DNA of 64,000 nucleotides from Acidobacteriota bacterium (GCA_003223645.1 QHVT01000011.1:1-64000); one strand, 5' to 3'. Shown: positions 9,760-18,788, numbered from the stretch's first letter. Translations and numbers: made by a program. The notes: generated by a model from the letters alone, not told the origin.

Positions 9760-11106
9760 TTAACCCGTCGCGTGCCGGATCGGCTGGATTCCCCGCTTCG
9801 ATAACCTCTGGAACCGGAAGAACAGCAGCGCCGCCACGACCGTCAGTCCCACGCACAGGCCCCACCACAAACCGACGACGCCGAGGCCGAGGTGGAAGCC
9901 GAGCCAGAGCGCGATCGGGAAGCCGATGCCCCAGTGTCCGAAGAGGTTCGCGTAGAGGGGGAACTTCGTGTCGCCGCCGCCTCGCAGCACGCCGGCGCCG
10001 ACGGCTTGCACGCCGTCGGACAATTGAAAGACCGCGGCGACGAGGAGAAGCGGGATCGCGGTGCGGATCACGTCTTCCTGATTCGTGATGAGCCGTGCGC
10101 AGGCGCGCGGGAAGAGGGCGAAGGCGAGTCCGTTGAGCGCCATCACGGTGGCGCCGAAGATGAACGCGACGTGTCCCGCGACGCGCGTCGCGATGCGGTC
10201 GTGCGCGCCGACGGACAAGCCGACGCGCACCGATCCGGCGGCGCCGACGCCGAGCGCGATCGTGTACGTGAACGCGGCCAGTCCGATCGTCAACTGGTGC
10301 GCGGCGACTTGGAGTGTGCCGAGGCGCGCGGCGAGCACGCCGACCAGCGCGAAGACGCCGATTTCCGCGGAGAGTTGCAGTCCGATCGGCAGCCCGACGC
10401 GTGCCGCTTGGGCGATCTCGGCGCGATTCGGCCGGTGATCGAACGGCGCATCGACTGCAATCCTTCGCACGGCCACCGCTGCGATCCACGCCTCGATGAC
10501 CGTGCAGATCAACGTCGACAGCGCCGCGCCGGCGACGCCCATCGCCGGAATCGGGCCCGCGCCGAAGACGAAGAGGATGTCGAGCGCGAAGTTGAAGATG
10601 TTCCCGACGACCATCGCCGTGAGCATCGGCCGCGTCACGCCGTGCGCCTGCAGATACGCGCGGATCGTCAGGAAGAGGAGATACGGCGCCAGGCCGGCCG
10701 TGCGAATGAGCAGGAAGGCCGTCGCCGGTGCGACGAGCTCGCCCTTCACGCCGGCGTACGGGACGGCGAACGAGACCGCGACGAGGATCGCCGTCAGCAC
10801 CGCGGTCACGATCAGCGACAGCCACACGCCCTGCCAGAGCACGCGCCGCGCGCGCACGCGATCGCCCGCGCCGACCGCTTGCGAGATCAGCGGATCGAGC
10901 GCCGACACGATGCCCGTCCCCGCGATCGCGAACGCGAAGAAAATCGCATTGCCGATTGCCGCTGCCGCGAGCTCTTTCGCGCCGAGACGTCCGAGGACCG
11001 CGACGTCGACGAGGCCCATCAACTGCATCCCCGCCTGTGCCGCCGTCACCGGCAGCGCGAGCCGGAATAGTTGACGCAGCTCGTGCTTATAGACCGCGGC
11101 GCGCAT
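9760..11106 (-). CDS. MATE family cation-coupled multidrug exporter
   Basis: A 448-residue polytopic membrane protein of normal MATE length, with about 12 predicted helices in two homologous halves. The N-terminal stretch (LFRLALPVTAAQAGMQLMGLVDVAVLG) and the second-half counterpart (PIGLQLSAEIGVFALVGVLAARLG) are typical of NorM/DinF-type exporters, which expel organic cations or lipids using a Na+ or H+ gradient. ATG start at 11106. It is followed at 32 bases by the two large unknown genes. The substrate cannot be told from sequence, and export of a product linked to the downstream genes is only a possibility. Confidence 0.9.
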   Translation of the reverse strand: MRAAVYKHELRQLFRLALPVTAAQAGMQLMGLVDVAVLGRLGAKELAAAAIGNAIFFAFAIAGTGIVSALDPLISQAVGAGDRVRARRVLWQGVWLSLIVTAVLTAILVAVSFAVPYAGVKGELVAPATAFLLIRTAGLAPYLLFLTIRAYLQAHGVTRPMLTAMVVGNIFNFALDILFVFGAGPIPAMGVAGAALSTLICTVIEAWIAAVAVRRIAVDAPFDHRPNRAEIAQAARVGLPIGLQLSAEIGVFALVGVLAARLGTLQVAAHQLTIGLAAFTYTIALGVGAAGSVRVGLSVGAHDRIATRVAGHVAFIFGATVMALNGLAFALFPRACARLITNQEDVIRTAIPLLLVAAVFQLSDGVQAVGAGVLRGGGDTKFPLYANLFGHWGIGFPIALWLGFHLGLGVVGLWWGLCVGLTVVAALLFFRFQRLSKRGIQPIRHATG

Positions 11107-11171
11107 GGAGCGCGGGATTTTAGTAGGATTACGCGCCTTTTCGAGCTCTCAGCTCTTAGCTGCCAGCTCTT

Positions 11172-11280
11172 AGGTTCGTCATCCTGAGTCGGCGCAGCAC
11201 GACGAAGGATCTCAAAATGCGAACGCGTGGCAATTCTGAGATCCTTCGCCGTCTCACGCGGCTCAGGATGACGTGAACCT
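11172..11280. repeat. Palindromic repeat (GTCATCC family)
   Basis: Outer arms AGGTTC-GTCATCCTGAG and CTCAGGATGACGTGAACCT flank an inner pair around GAAGGATCTCA / TGAGATCCTTC. It lies in the spacer between two divergent genes and is preceded and followed by short AGCTCTTAG-type word repeats (about 11145-11175 and 11285-11300). Confidence 0.8.
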
Positions 11281-11337
11281 GAGACAACCCAAGAGCTAAG
11301 AGCCAAGACCTGACACCTGACAGCTAAGGATTCTGCA

Positions 11338-12366
11338 ATGCGTTATCTCGTCACCGGCGGGGCCGGTTTCATCGGCTCGAATTTCATTCGCTTCCTCTTC
11401 AAAAAATACGGCGACGACGCGAGCGTCGTGAATCTCGACAAGCTCACGTACGCGGGCATCCGCGAGAATCTCGCCGAGTACGAGGGAAAGAAAAACTATC
11501 GCTTCGTGCATGGCGACATCGCGAAGCCGGAAGACGTCGCCGAGGCGTACAAAGGCGTCGACGGAAGTGGCGTCGATGTCGTGGTCAATTTCGCCGCCGA
11601 GTCGCATGTCGATCGCTCGATCGATGACGCGGCGGAGTTCGTCGAGACCGATGTCCGCGGCGTGCTCGTGCTGCTCGAGCATGCGCGCCGCGCAAAGCTG
11701 AGTCTCCGCCGCTTCGTGCAGATCTCGACCGACGAGGTGTACGGCTCGATCGAGGACGGCTCGTTCACCGAGACCGATCCGCTCCAGCCGCGCAATCCGT
11801 ACTCGGCGTCGAAAGCCGGAGGCGATCGCATGGCCTACGCGTACGCGCAGACGTACGGGATGCCGGTGATCGTCACGCGCGCGTCGAACAATTTCGGACC
11901 GTATCAATATCCGGAGAAGCTGATCCCGCTCTTCGTGACGAATGCGCTCGATGATCAGTCGCTGCCGCTGTACGGCGACGGGAAAAACATCCGCGACTGG
12001 TTGTTCGTCGACGATCACTGCGCGGCGATCGATTTCCTGATCGAGCACGGAACGAACTCCGAGGTCTACAACATCGGCGGCGGCAACGAGCGCGAGAACC
12101 GGGAGATCACGCACAAGATCCTCGAGCTCCTGAACAAGCCGGCCTCGCTCATCAAGCAGGTCGGCGACCGCCAGGGCCACGACCGCCGCTATTCGCTCGA
12201 CACCAGGAAGCTCGAAGCCGCCGGCTTCAAGTGCGACACGAACTTCGACGCCGCGCTGGAGAAAACGGTGCAGTGGTACATCGATCACGAGCCGTGGTGG
12301 CGCGCGATCAAGGAGCGCAGCGCCGAGTACCGCGCGTTCTACGAAAAGCAGTACGCGAACCGCTGA
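11338..12366 (+). CDS. rmlB: dTDP-glucose 4,6-dehydratase
   Basis: Converts dTDP-glucose to dTDP-4-keto-6-deoxyglucose, the branch point to rhamnose and other deoxysugars of surface glycans. It is an extended short-chain dehydrogenase of usual length (342 residues). The NAD-binding GGAGFIG motif is at residues 7-13, the catalytic Thr-Asp-Glu at 131-133 and the YxxxK pair at Y155/K159. The late AGFKCDTNFDAALEKTVQWYIDH segment is typical of RmlB. The other rml genes (A, C, D) are not nearby, so the gene stands alone here. ATG start at 11338. Confidence 0.93.
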   Translation: MRYLVTGGAGFIGSNFIRFLFKKYGDDASVVNLDKLTYAGIRENLAEYEGKKNYRFVHGDIAKPEDVAEAYKGVDGSGVDVVVNFAAESHVDRSIDDAAEFVETDVRGVLVLLEHARRAKLSLRRFVQISTDEVYGSIEDGSFTETDPLQPRNPYSASKAGGDRMAYAYAQTYGMPVIVTRASNNFGPYQYPEKLIPLFVTNALDDQSLPLYGDGKNIRDWLFVDDHCAAIDFLIEHGTNSEVYNIGGGNERENREITHKILELLNKPASLIKQVGDRQGHDRRYSLDTRKLEAAGFKCDTNFDAALEKTVQWYIDHEPWWRAIKERSAEYRAFYEKQYANR

Positions 12367-12369
12367 AGC

Positions 12370-12465
12370 TGATGGCGGATGGCGGATGGCAGATGGCGAT
12401 CGAAGACTGAATGTCCGTCATCATCTGCCTGCCATCTGCCATCTGCCATCTGCCATCTGTCTCAA
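12370..12465. repeat. GATGGCGGATGGC word repeat with inverted copy
   Basis: Short tandem copies of GATGGCGGATGGCAGATGGC (12373-12395) are followed by an inverted set TGCCATCTGCCATCTGCC (about 12427-12460), making a long imperfect hairpin between two convergent genes. The same words recur at 16916-16965. It could serve as a bidirectional transcript end. Confidence 0.7.
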
Positions 12466-12830
12466 GACACGCACTCGCGAATGTCCGCGATCAGCTTCCC
12501 GAGATCGAACGGCTTCGCGTGGATGCGGAACACCGCCTGGTTGAATCGCTTGAGGATCTCGGTCTCCGGGACCGCGGACGCGATGATCGTGCACTTGAGC
12601 TTGTCGGGGCAGTGCGACTGGATGTGTTTGAGCACGCCGTAGCCATCGACGCGCGGCATCATCAGGTCGAGGAGAATGACCGCGTAGTCGTTCGTGTCGA
12701 TGCGCTGGATGGCTTCGAGGCCGTCGCGCGCCGTGTCGACGGCGAGGTTCTGGCGCTCCACGACTTTGGCGAGCATGGCACGGATCGGGTCGTCGTCGTC
12801 GACGACGAGCGCGCGTTTCTGATCACTCAC
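12462..12830 (-). CDS. Single-domain response regulator (CheY-like receiver)
   Basis: A 122-residue protein made only of a receiver domain: acidic cluster VVDDDD (residues 9-14), phosphoacceptor Asp55 in LLDLMMP, a switch Ser/Thr region near IIASA (82-86) and the conserved Lys106 in AKPF. It has no output domain, so it acts by protein contact or phosphotransfer. No histidine kinase is adjacent. The two following PilZ-like genes are 6 kb away and need not be related. Confidence 0.9.
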   Translation of the reverse strand: MSDQKRALVVDDDDPIRAMLAKVVERQNLAVDTARDGLEAIQRIDTNDYAVILLDLMMPRVDGYGVLKHIQSHCPDKLKCTIIASAVPETEILKRFNQAVFRIHAKPFDLGKLIADIRECVS

Positions 12831-12866
12831 GGCGCGTAATGATACATGCCACGACTGCCGGGTCCG

Positions 12867-13133
12867 TTACGTGATTGCGGCGATCAGTGCGAACGGCGCC
12901 GCGACGAGCGCGACGACGATCGCGACCGCGATCAGAACAGCCACGAACGCGGCTCCGAACGCGATGAGCAGCGCGAACTTCACGATCATGAAGACCGCGA
13001 GGATCGGCAGGAACAGCAGCTTCAGCGGCAGGAGCACGAGCTTCAGGGTGAACTTCACCATCGCGAATGCGGCGACGAGCACGCCGGCCACGAGGGCGAA
13101 GACGGCGAATGCGATGAAGGCAGCCAGCATCAT
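12867..13133 (-). CDS. Small hydrophobic membrane protein
   Basis: An 88-residue, almost wholly hydrophobic protein with two to three predicted membrane helices (about 3-24, 30-52, 54-86) and hardly any charged residues apart from a few lysines in the middle. It starts 7 bases after the stop of the citrate synthase gene on the same strand and is probably cotranscribed with it. The frame is very alanine/valine/leucine-rich, so chance cannot be fully excluded, but the spacing supports a real gene. Function unknown. Confidence 0.6.
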   Translation of the reverse strand: MMLAAFIAFAVFALVAGVLVAAFAMVKFTLKLVLLPLKLLFLPILAVFMIVKFALLIAFGAAFVAVLIAVAIVVALVAAPFALIAAIT

Positions 13134-13140
13134 GTTTCGT

Positions 13141-14202
13141 TCATACGGCCGCTGCCTCCAAGGGTTGCGCGCCGATGTAGACCGACTGCGGACGGATGAT
13201 CCGTCCGGTGCGGCGCTGCTCGGCGCAGTGCGCGATCCAGCCGACGACGCGGCTGATGGCGAACGTCGGAGTGAACAGCGGCACCTCGAGGCCGAGGCCG
13301 TGGAGGAGGAGGGCGGTGTAGAACTCGACGTTCGTCTGCAGCTTGCGGCCGGGCTTGTACTCCTCGAGCAGGCGCAGCGCGGTTTGCTCGACGGAGCGCG
13401 CGAGATCGTAGAGACGCATGTCGCCGGCGCGCGTGAACATTCGCTCTGCGGCCGCAGCGAGAACGTCGGCGCGCGGATCGCGCACTTTGTAGACGCGATG
13501 GCCGAAGCCCATCAAGCGCTCGCCCGACTCGATCTTGCGGCGCAGCACTTCTTCGGCGCGCGACGCGTCGCCGATCTCGAAGACCATGTCGAGCGCGGGC
13601 CCGGGCGCGCCGCCGTGCAGCGGACCTTTGAGCGCGCCGATTGCGCCGGTGATCGCGGAGACGAGATCGGAGCCGGTCGACGCGATCACGCGCGCCGTGA
13701 ACGTCGACGCGTTGAGACCGTGATCGACGACGGTATTGAGATACGTCTCCAGTCCGCGCACGAGCTCCGCGTGAGGCTCGATGCCGGTGAGCATGTAGAG
13801 ATAGTTCGCGGCGTATCCGAGGTCGGCGCGTGGCGCGAGCGGCTCCTGGCCGTGGAGAAGGCGCCAGTAGGTTGCGACGATCGTGGGAAAGGCGCCGGGG
13901 AGGTCGTCCTCGTTGAGTGTGCCGGCGGCCATGCGCAACGCGTCCATCGGTTCTTTGGACTGTTGTGTTGCTGCTTTCAGGAGCGACAGCGTCGCTTCAC
14001 TCAGAAAGCGGCAGCGCAGCTGCCGCAGTCCAAAGCCTGCGGCTTCGAAGAGCAGCGCTGCCCTTTCTTCGAATGTAGCCGAAGGCGCCAGCTCCTCCAC
14101 GCGATGTCCGGCGATGACGAGCTCCCCGCGCTCGCCGTCGACCATGCTCAGCCGCGTCTCCGCGGCCACGATTCCTTCGAGTCCGTTGTGCACGTTCGTC
14201 AT
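13141..14202 (-). CDS. Citrate synthase / 2-methylcitrate synthase family protein
   Basis: A 353-residue citrate-synthase-fold enzyme that condenses acetyl-CoA (or propionyl-CoA) with oxaloacetate. I chose the ATG at 14202 (MTNVHNGLEGIVAAET) because this is how family members begin, and the promoter hexamers lie just upstream; the open frame extends 24 codons further. Active-site histidines are in LHGGAPG and GFGHRVYK. The position of the catalytic aspartate reads NVEFYTALLLHG, with Glu instead of the usual Asp. I recall Glu here in some relatives, but it may alter substrate use. It is divergent from a second, DNA-binding citrate-synthase homologue 59 bases away. Confidence 0.88.
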   Translation of the reverse strand: MTNVHNGLEGIVAAETRLSMVDGERGELVIAGHRVEELAPSATFEERAALLFEAAGFGLRQLRCRFLSEATLSLLKAATQQSKEPMDALRMAAGTLNEDDLPGAFPTIVATYWRLLHGQEPLAPRADLGYAANYLYMLTGIEPHAELVRGLETYLNTVVDHGLNASTFTARVIASTGSDLVSAITGAIGALKGPLHGGAPGPALDMVFEIGDASRAEEVLRRKIESGERLMGFGHRVYKVRDPRADVLAAAAERMFTRAGDMRLYDLARSVEQTALRLLEEYKPGRKLQTNVEFYTALLLHGLGLEVPLFTPTFAISRVVGWIAHCAEQRRTGRIIRPQSVYIGAQPLEAAAV

Positions 14203-14261
14203 ACGCGGCACAACGTAGGTTCGGTTGACATTTATGTCAATGTTGATTGTATAATCAACCA
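14203..14261. promoter_or_regulatory. Divergent promoter with two palindromic operators
   Basis: Two palindromes fill the spacer: TTGACATTTATGTCAA (14225-14240) and GTTGATTGTATAATCAAC (14242-14259). On the plus strand TTGACA (14225-14230) and TATAAT (14250-14255) are perfect hexamers 19 bases apart, ending 6 bases before the ATG at 14262, so the transcript is probably leaderless. On the minus strand TTGACA (14240-14235) and TACGTT (14217-14212) are 17 apart, ending 9 bases before the ATG at 14202. The palindromes overlap both promoters. Confidence 0.75.
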
Positions 14262-15458
14262 ATGGCTGCCGCATGGATCGATGCCGCCGAGGCGGTGAGA
14301 CTGCTGGGAGTGAACCGGGCGACGCTGTACGCGTACGTCAGCCGCGGCTTCATCCGCTCCGAGCCGGTGGCCGGCAAGCCGCGGCAGAAGCGCTACGCGC
14401 GCGAGGACGTCGAGCGGCTGCGCCTGCGCGCCGAGGAGCGGCGCAATCCCGAGAAAGCGGCAGCGAACGCGCTGCGCTGGGGCGTGCCGATCCTCGAGTC
14501 GTCGATCACGCTGATCACGGACGGCAAGCTGTATTACCGCGGCCATGACGTCGCGGCGCTCGCGCGCGACCACTCGATCGAAGACGTTGTGTCGCTGATC
14601 TGGACGGGTGCCTTCGACGGCGATCTCTTCGACACGCCGCTGCACGTGATCGCCGGCGGCGCGGCGACCGGCGACCTGCCCTTCATCAATCGCGCGCAGT
14701 CGATCCTGCCGCTCGTCGCCTCGCGCGACCCGCTTGCGTTCGACTTCCGCCCGCGCGCCGTCGCGCAGACCGGCTGGCGCATTCTCAACCTGCTGACGAG
14801 CGTCGCCGCGGCGACGCGCGAGCTCGCGCCGACGATCGACGAGACGCTCGCGATCGCGTGGGCGCCGAAGGTGAAAGGCGCAGCCGATCTCATTCGCGCG
14901 GCGCTGATCCTCTGCGCCGATCACGAGCTGAACGTCTCCGCCTTCACCGCGCGCTGCATTGCCTCCGCCGCCTCGAATCCGTACGCCGCCGTCCTCGGCG
15001 GCCTCGCCGCGCTCGAAGGCGCGAAGCATGGCGGCGCCACCGCGCGCGTCGAAGCGATGTTCGACGACCTGCGCCGCTCGCGCGATCTCGAGAAAGCGCT
15101 CGCCGAGCGGCTGCGCCGCGGCGAGCGCATCGACGGCTTCGGCCATCCGCTCTATCGCGCCGGCGATCCGCGCGCGAAAGTGATGTTCTCGCTCCTCGAC
15201 GCGCGCTTCCCGAGATCGAAGGAGCTCGCCTTCGCGCACGCCCTCTCCGCCGCCGCCCAACGCGCCCTCGGAGAAAAGCCGAACAGCGACTTCGCGCTCG
15301 TCGCCGTCTCCCGCACGCTCGCGCTCCCCCCCGGCAGCCCCCTCGCGATCTTCGCGATCGGCCGCACCATCGGCTGGATCGCGCACGCGATCGAGCAGTA
15401 CGCGCAGGACGCGATGATTCGTCCGCGGGCGCGGTATGTGGGCGAGAAGCCGGCTTAG
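14262..15458 (+). CDS. Helix-turn-helix / citrate synthase fusion protein
   Basis: A 398-residue fusion from the ATG at 14262. Residues 1-55 form a MerR-like helix-turn-helix (AWIDAAEAVRLLGVNRATLY ... SRGFIRSE ... RYAREDVERL), and residues 70-395 a citrate synthase domain. The active-site residues look intact: His in KHGGAT, His in GFGHPLY and Asp in NSDFALV. Such fusions are known as citrate-synthase family proteins with an excisionase-type DNA-binding domain. The likely role is either a DNA-binding, acyl-CoA- or citrate-responsive regulator of the divergent citrate synthase gene, or a bifunctional enzyme. The palindromes in the shared promoter are obvious candidate sites. Codon use is strongly GC-biased like its neighbours. 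Confidence 0.88.
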   Translation: MAAAWIDAAEAVRLLGVNRATLYAYVSRGFIRSEPVAGKPRQKRYAREDVERLRLRAEERRNPEKAAANALRWGVPILESSITLITDGKLYYRGHDVAALARDHSIEDVVSLIWTGAFDGDLFDTPLHVIAGGAATGDLPFINRAQSILPLVASRDPLAFDFRPRAVAQTGWRILNLLTSVAAATRELAPTIDETLAIAWAPKVKGAADLIRAALILCADHELNVSAFTARCIASAASNPYAAVLGGLAALEGAKHGGATARVEAMFDDLRRSRDLEKALAERLRRGERIDGFGHPLYRAGDPRAKVMFSLLDARFPRSKELAFAHALSAAAQRALGEKPNSDFALVAVSRTLALPPGSPLAIFAIGRTIGWIAHAIEQYAQDAMIRPRARYVGEKPA

Positions 15459-15510
15459 TTGATCCCGCGCGAAGACGCGGGATCTTCGGTTCCACCGCGG
15501 GATAAACTGC

Positions 15511-16878
15511 TTACATCTTCGACACGTTGTCGAAGTACTTCACGAATGACACGATTCCGCCCGAGGCTTGCTGCCAGTCGTAGTTCTCGTTCGGCGCGTG
15601 GTAGCCGTGTTCGGGGAGTGAGAGGCCGAGGAACATGACCGGTGTTTTGAAGACCTTCTCCATCGAGACGACGGCGCCGATCGATCCGCCTTCGCGGACG
15701 AAGACGGGCTCGCGGCCGAAGGCGAATTTCATGGCGTCGCGGATGGCGTCCGCGAGCGGGCCGCTGGTCGGCGCGGCGTAGGGATACATCGAGTTTTCGA
15801 TCTCGACCTTCACGTCGGGATTGTGCTGCTTGACGAACGCGCGAATGATTTTCTGGATCTTCTTCGGGTCCTGATTTTTCACGAGGCGGAACGAGAGTTT
15901 CACTTCGGCGCTCGGCGGGATGATCGTCTTAATGCCGGGACCGGTGTAGCCGCCGACGAGTCCGTGAATCTCCATCGTCGGCATCGCCCAGATGCGCTTC
16001 ATCACGTCGACCGGATCGTCGCTGCGGATCGACTTGAAGAGGTGGTCCTTCTTGAACTGCTTGATCGTGAAGCCGGAGTTGCGGAAGTCGGCCAGCTCGC
16101 GTTTGTCGGGCGGCACGACGTCGTCGTAGAAGCCCTTCATCTTCACTCTGCCGGTGCGCGCGTCGTACATCTGCGAGACGAGCTGGGCGAGCTCGCCGAT
16201 CGGATTGCGCGCGGCGCCGCCGGTGACGCCGGAGTGCTGATCGGTCGTTCCCGTTTGCAGTTTCAGCGTGATGCCTTGCAGTCCGCGCAGTCCAGCGGGA
16301 GCGGCGGGCTGTTGGCGCGAGACCCAGATGGTGTCGCTGACGAGCATGTGATCCGTCGCCAGTTCGTCCGCGTGTTTCTTGATCGCGTCTTCGAAGCTCG
16401 GCGAACCGATTTCTTCTTCGAGCTCCCACAGCACGTTGAGATTGATCGGGATATTCGCTTGCCGGGCAGCGCGGATGCCCCACATCGCGCTGAGCGCAGG
16501 GCCTTTGTCATCGGTCGTGCCGCGTCCGAAGTAGCGATTGCCTTTTTTCGTGAAGACGAACGGATCGGTGTCCCACGGCTCGGTCTCGCGCGACGCCGGC
16601 TGCACGTCCATGTGGTTGTAGACCGTGAGCGTCGGATAGTTGTCGCTCGACGTGAAGCGCCCGTGAATGAGCGGATTGCCGTCGGTCTCGATGATCTTCG
16701 CTTCGCCGCCGAAATCGCGGATCAGTTTCGCGGCCGCGTCGGCGCAGCGGCGGATGTCCGGCTTGCGCGCTTCTTCCGCCGAAACGGACGGAATCTCGAC
16801 GAATTGCTTCAGCGTGTCTTCAAACTGCGCACGCTCGCGGGTCGCCCACGCGGCGAGCGTTTTCTTATCGATATTCAT
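15511..16878 (-). CDS. M20 family metallopeptidase (dipeptidase)
   Basis: A 455-residue di-zinc hydrolase of the M20/ArgE/DapE/CPG2 superfamily. Metal-binding and catalytic motifs occur in the standard order: YNHMDVQP (first His and Asp), GRGTTDDKG (bridging Asp and following residues), WELEEEIGSPSF (general-base Glu and ligand Glu), a dimerisation lid in the middle, and a C-terminal LPEHGYHAPNE with the last His ligand. There is no signal peptide, so it is cytoplasmic. Length and the DDKGP motif point to the dipeptidase/carnosinase-like subgroup rather than ArgE or DapE. With the gamma-glutamyltransferase downstream it may help recycle peptides. Confidence 0.9.
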   Translation of the reverse strand: MNIDKKTLAAWATRERAQFEDTLKQFVEIPSVSAEEARKPDIRRCADAAAKLIRDFGGEAKIIETDGNPLIHGRFTSSDNYPTLTVYNHMDVQPASRETEPWDTDPFVFTKKGNRYFGRGTTDDKGPALSAMWGIRAARQANIPINLNVLWELEEEIGSPSFEDAIKKHADELATDHMLVSDTIWVSRQQPAAPAGLRGLQGITLKLQTGTTDQHSGVTGGAARNPIGELAQLVSQMYDARTGRVKMKGFYDDVVPPDKRELADFRNSGFTIKQFKKDHLFKSIRSDDPVDVMKRIWAMPTMEIHGLVGGYTGPGIKTIIPPSAEVKLSFRLVKNQDPKKIQKIIRAFVKQHNPDVKVEIENSMYPYAAPTSGPLADAIRDAMKFAFGREPVFVREGGSIGAVVSMEKVFKTPVMFLGLSLPEHGYHAPNENYDWQQASGGIVSFVKYFDNVSKM

Positions 16879-16915
16879 GCGGCGCGAATGCTAACAGATG
16901 GCGGCTTCGCGGATG

Positions 16916-16965
16916 ACAGATGGCAGATGGCGGATGGCGGATGGCGGATGGCGGATGGCGGGCCA
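16916..16965. repeat. GATGGCGGATGGC tandem repeat
   Basis: Seven- to eight-base words GATGGCG/GATGGCA in tandem, the same family as at 12370, between two minus-strand genes. Confidence 0.7.
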
Positions 16966-17021
16966 TCGGCGAAGCCGCCCACTGCCATCAGCGACGCCGC
17001 CTACGCGCGCAGCGCGCGCTC

Positions 17022-18713
17022 TCACCACCCGACCGCTGCGCCGCCGCGCCGCGGGTCGCTCGCGCCCAATCGCATGCCGGTCTGCGGATCGATCATCACG
17101 CCGTGCGCGTCGCCGATCAAGTCGCTGTCGCTGAATCCCGGCTTGTCGCGGAAGACGTGTCCCATTTTCTCGAGCGCGTTGCGCGTATCGGTCTGGAAGT
17201 CGAACGCTTCCCAGTAAATCTGATCGGGGAGCCATTGATGATGAAAGCGCGGCGCGTCGATGGCCTGCTGCAGGGTCATGCCGAAGTCGATGATGTTCGT
17301 GATGAGGTGCAGGACGGTGTTGATGATCGTCGGACCGCCGGGACTGCCGATCGCGAACGCGAGCTTGCCGTCTTTCAAGACGATCGTCGGCGTCATCGAC
17401 GACAGCGGGCGTTTCTTCGGCGCGATCGCGTTCGCTTCGCCCTGGATCAACTCGTAGTCGTTCGGCACGCCGGGCCGCGCGGCGAAATCGTCCATCTCGT
17501 CGTTGAGCAGGAATCCCGCGCCGCGCACGGTTACGCCCGATCCGTAGCTGTCGTTGAGCGTGTACGTGCACGTGACGACGTTTCCGTCGGGATCGACTAC
17601 GGTGTAGTGCGTCGTCTCGGTCGATTCCGTTTTGCCGGCCGGCGTTCCCTTGCTCGTCGACGCGTGCTCGGGATCGATGCTCTTGCGCCGCTCGTTCGCG
17701 TACGCGCGCGAGATCAGCGCGTCGACCGGCACTTTCACGAAGTCCGTGTCGCCGAGGTATTCGGCGCGATCGGCGAACGCGCGGCGCATCACCTCGATCA
17801 TCGTGTGCGCGTGTGCCGACGAATGCCAGCCCATCGACTTGAGATCGTACGGCTCGAGCATGTTCAGCATCTCGATGAGCGCGATGCCGCCCGATGACGG
17901 CGGCGGCATGGTGATGATCTCGTAGCCGCGATATGTGCCGCGCAGCGGCACCCGAACGGTCGGCTCGTAGGTGCGCAGATCTTCACGCGTGATGATGCCG
18001 CCGTTGCCGCGCATCGCCTCGACGATCAGCCGCGCGGTTTCGCCTTCATAGAAATCGCGGGGGTTGTCGCGGATGCGCGCGAGCGTCGCCGCGAGCTCCG
18101 GCTGTACGAGCGTTTCGCCCAGGTCGTAGAAGCGCCCGTTGCGCTGGAACATGCGCCGGCTGTCGGCGAACGGCGCCATTTTGTCGATCGTGCTTTTCTG
18201 GCTGAGGCTCTTCGACAATTGATAGCTGACTTCGAATCCTTCCGCTGCGACTTTGCGCGCGGGCTCGACGAGCTCGGACCATTTCAATTTGCCGAAGCGC
18301 TGGTGTGCCATCATCAGTCCGGCGACGGTGCCGGGCACGGCGACGGCTTTGTATCCCTGCGTCGACATTCCTTTGATGACGTTGCCGTTCGCGTCGAGGT
18401 ACATGTCGCGCTTCGCCGCCAGCGGCGCTCTCTCTCGATAATCCAACGCCTCGGCGGTCCCGTCAGCCAGTCGGACGATCATGAATCCGCCGCCGCCGAG
18501 GTTGCCGGCAGACGGCCACGTGACCGCGAGCGCGAAGCCGATCGCGACCGCCGCGTCGACGGCGTTGCCGCCTTTCTTCATCACGTCCGCGCCGATGCGC
18601 GATGCGATCTCCGAGGTCGAGGCTGCCATCGCATGCCGCGCGCGCACGGGCTCGCGCGAAGCGGCAAAAAGCGGTGCGGTCAGCAGTAAAAAGAGCGTGA
18701 AAAGACGCTTCAT
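17022..18713 (-). CDS. ggt: Gamma-glutamyltransferase (glutathione hydrolase), exported
   Basis: Cleaves gamma-glutamyl bonds of glutathione and related peptides in the periplasm. It is a 563-residue N-terminal-nucleophile proenzyme with a signal peptide (about 1-18, ending FAA). The large-subunit landmark GGGGFMIVRL is near residue 75. Autoprocessing would occur before Thr367 in ESTETTHYTVVD, which supplies the new N-terminal nucleophile. NDEMDDF and PLSSMTPTIV, followed by GSPGGPTIIN, form the small-subunit substrate site. Full length for the family. ATG start at 18713. Confidence 0.94.
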   Translation of the reverse strand: MKRLFTLFLLLTAPLFAASREPVRARHAMAASTSEIASRIGADVMKKGGNAVDAAVAIGFALAVTWPSAGNLGGGGFMIVRLADGTAEALDYRERAPLAAKRDMYLDANGNVIKGMSTQGYKAVAVPGTVAGLMMAHQRFGKLKWSELVEPARKVAAEGFEVSYQLSKSLSQKSTIDKMAPFADSRRMFQRNGRFYDLGETLVQPELAATLARIRDNPRDFYEGETARLIVEAMRGNGGIITREDLRTYEPTVRVPLRGTYRGYEIITMPPPSSGGIALIEMLNMLEPYDLKSMGWHSSAHAHTMIEVMRRAFADRAEYLGDTDFVKVPVDALISRAYANERRKSIDPEHASTSKGTPAGKTESTETTHYTVVDPDGNVVTCTYTLNDSYGSGVTVRGAGFLLNDEMDDFAARPGVPNDYELIQGEANAIAPKKRPLSSMTPTIVLKDGKLAFAIGSPGGPTIINTVLHLITNIIDFGMTLQQAIDAPRFHHQWLPDQIYWEAFDFQTDTRNALEKMGHVFRDKPGFSDSDLIGDAHGVMIDPQTGMRLGASDPRRGGAAVGW

Positions 18714-18788
18714 GCCGCGAAGTGTATGCGGATTCGCTTGCGCAACCGAAATAAGGCGTTTACAGTCATTTCAAGCCCGGGTCCCAAC

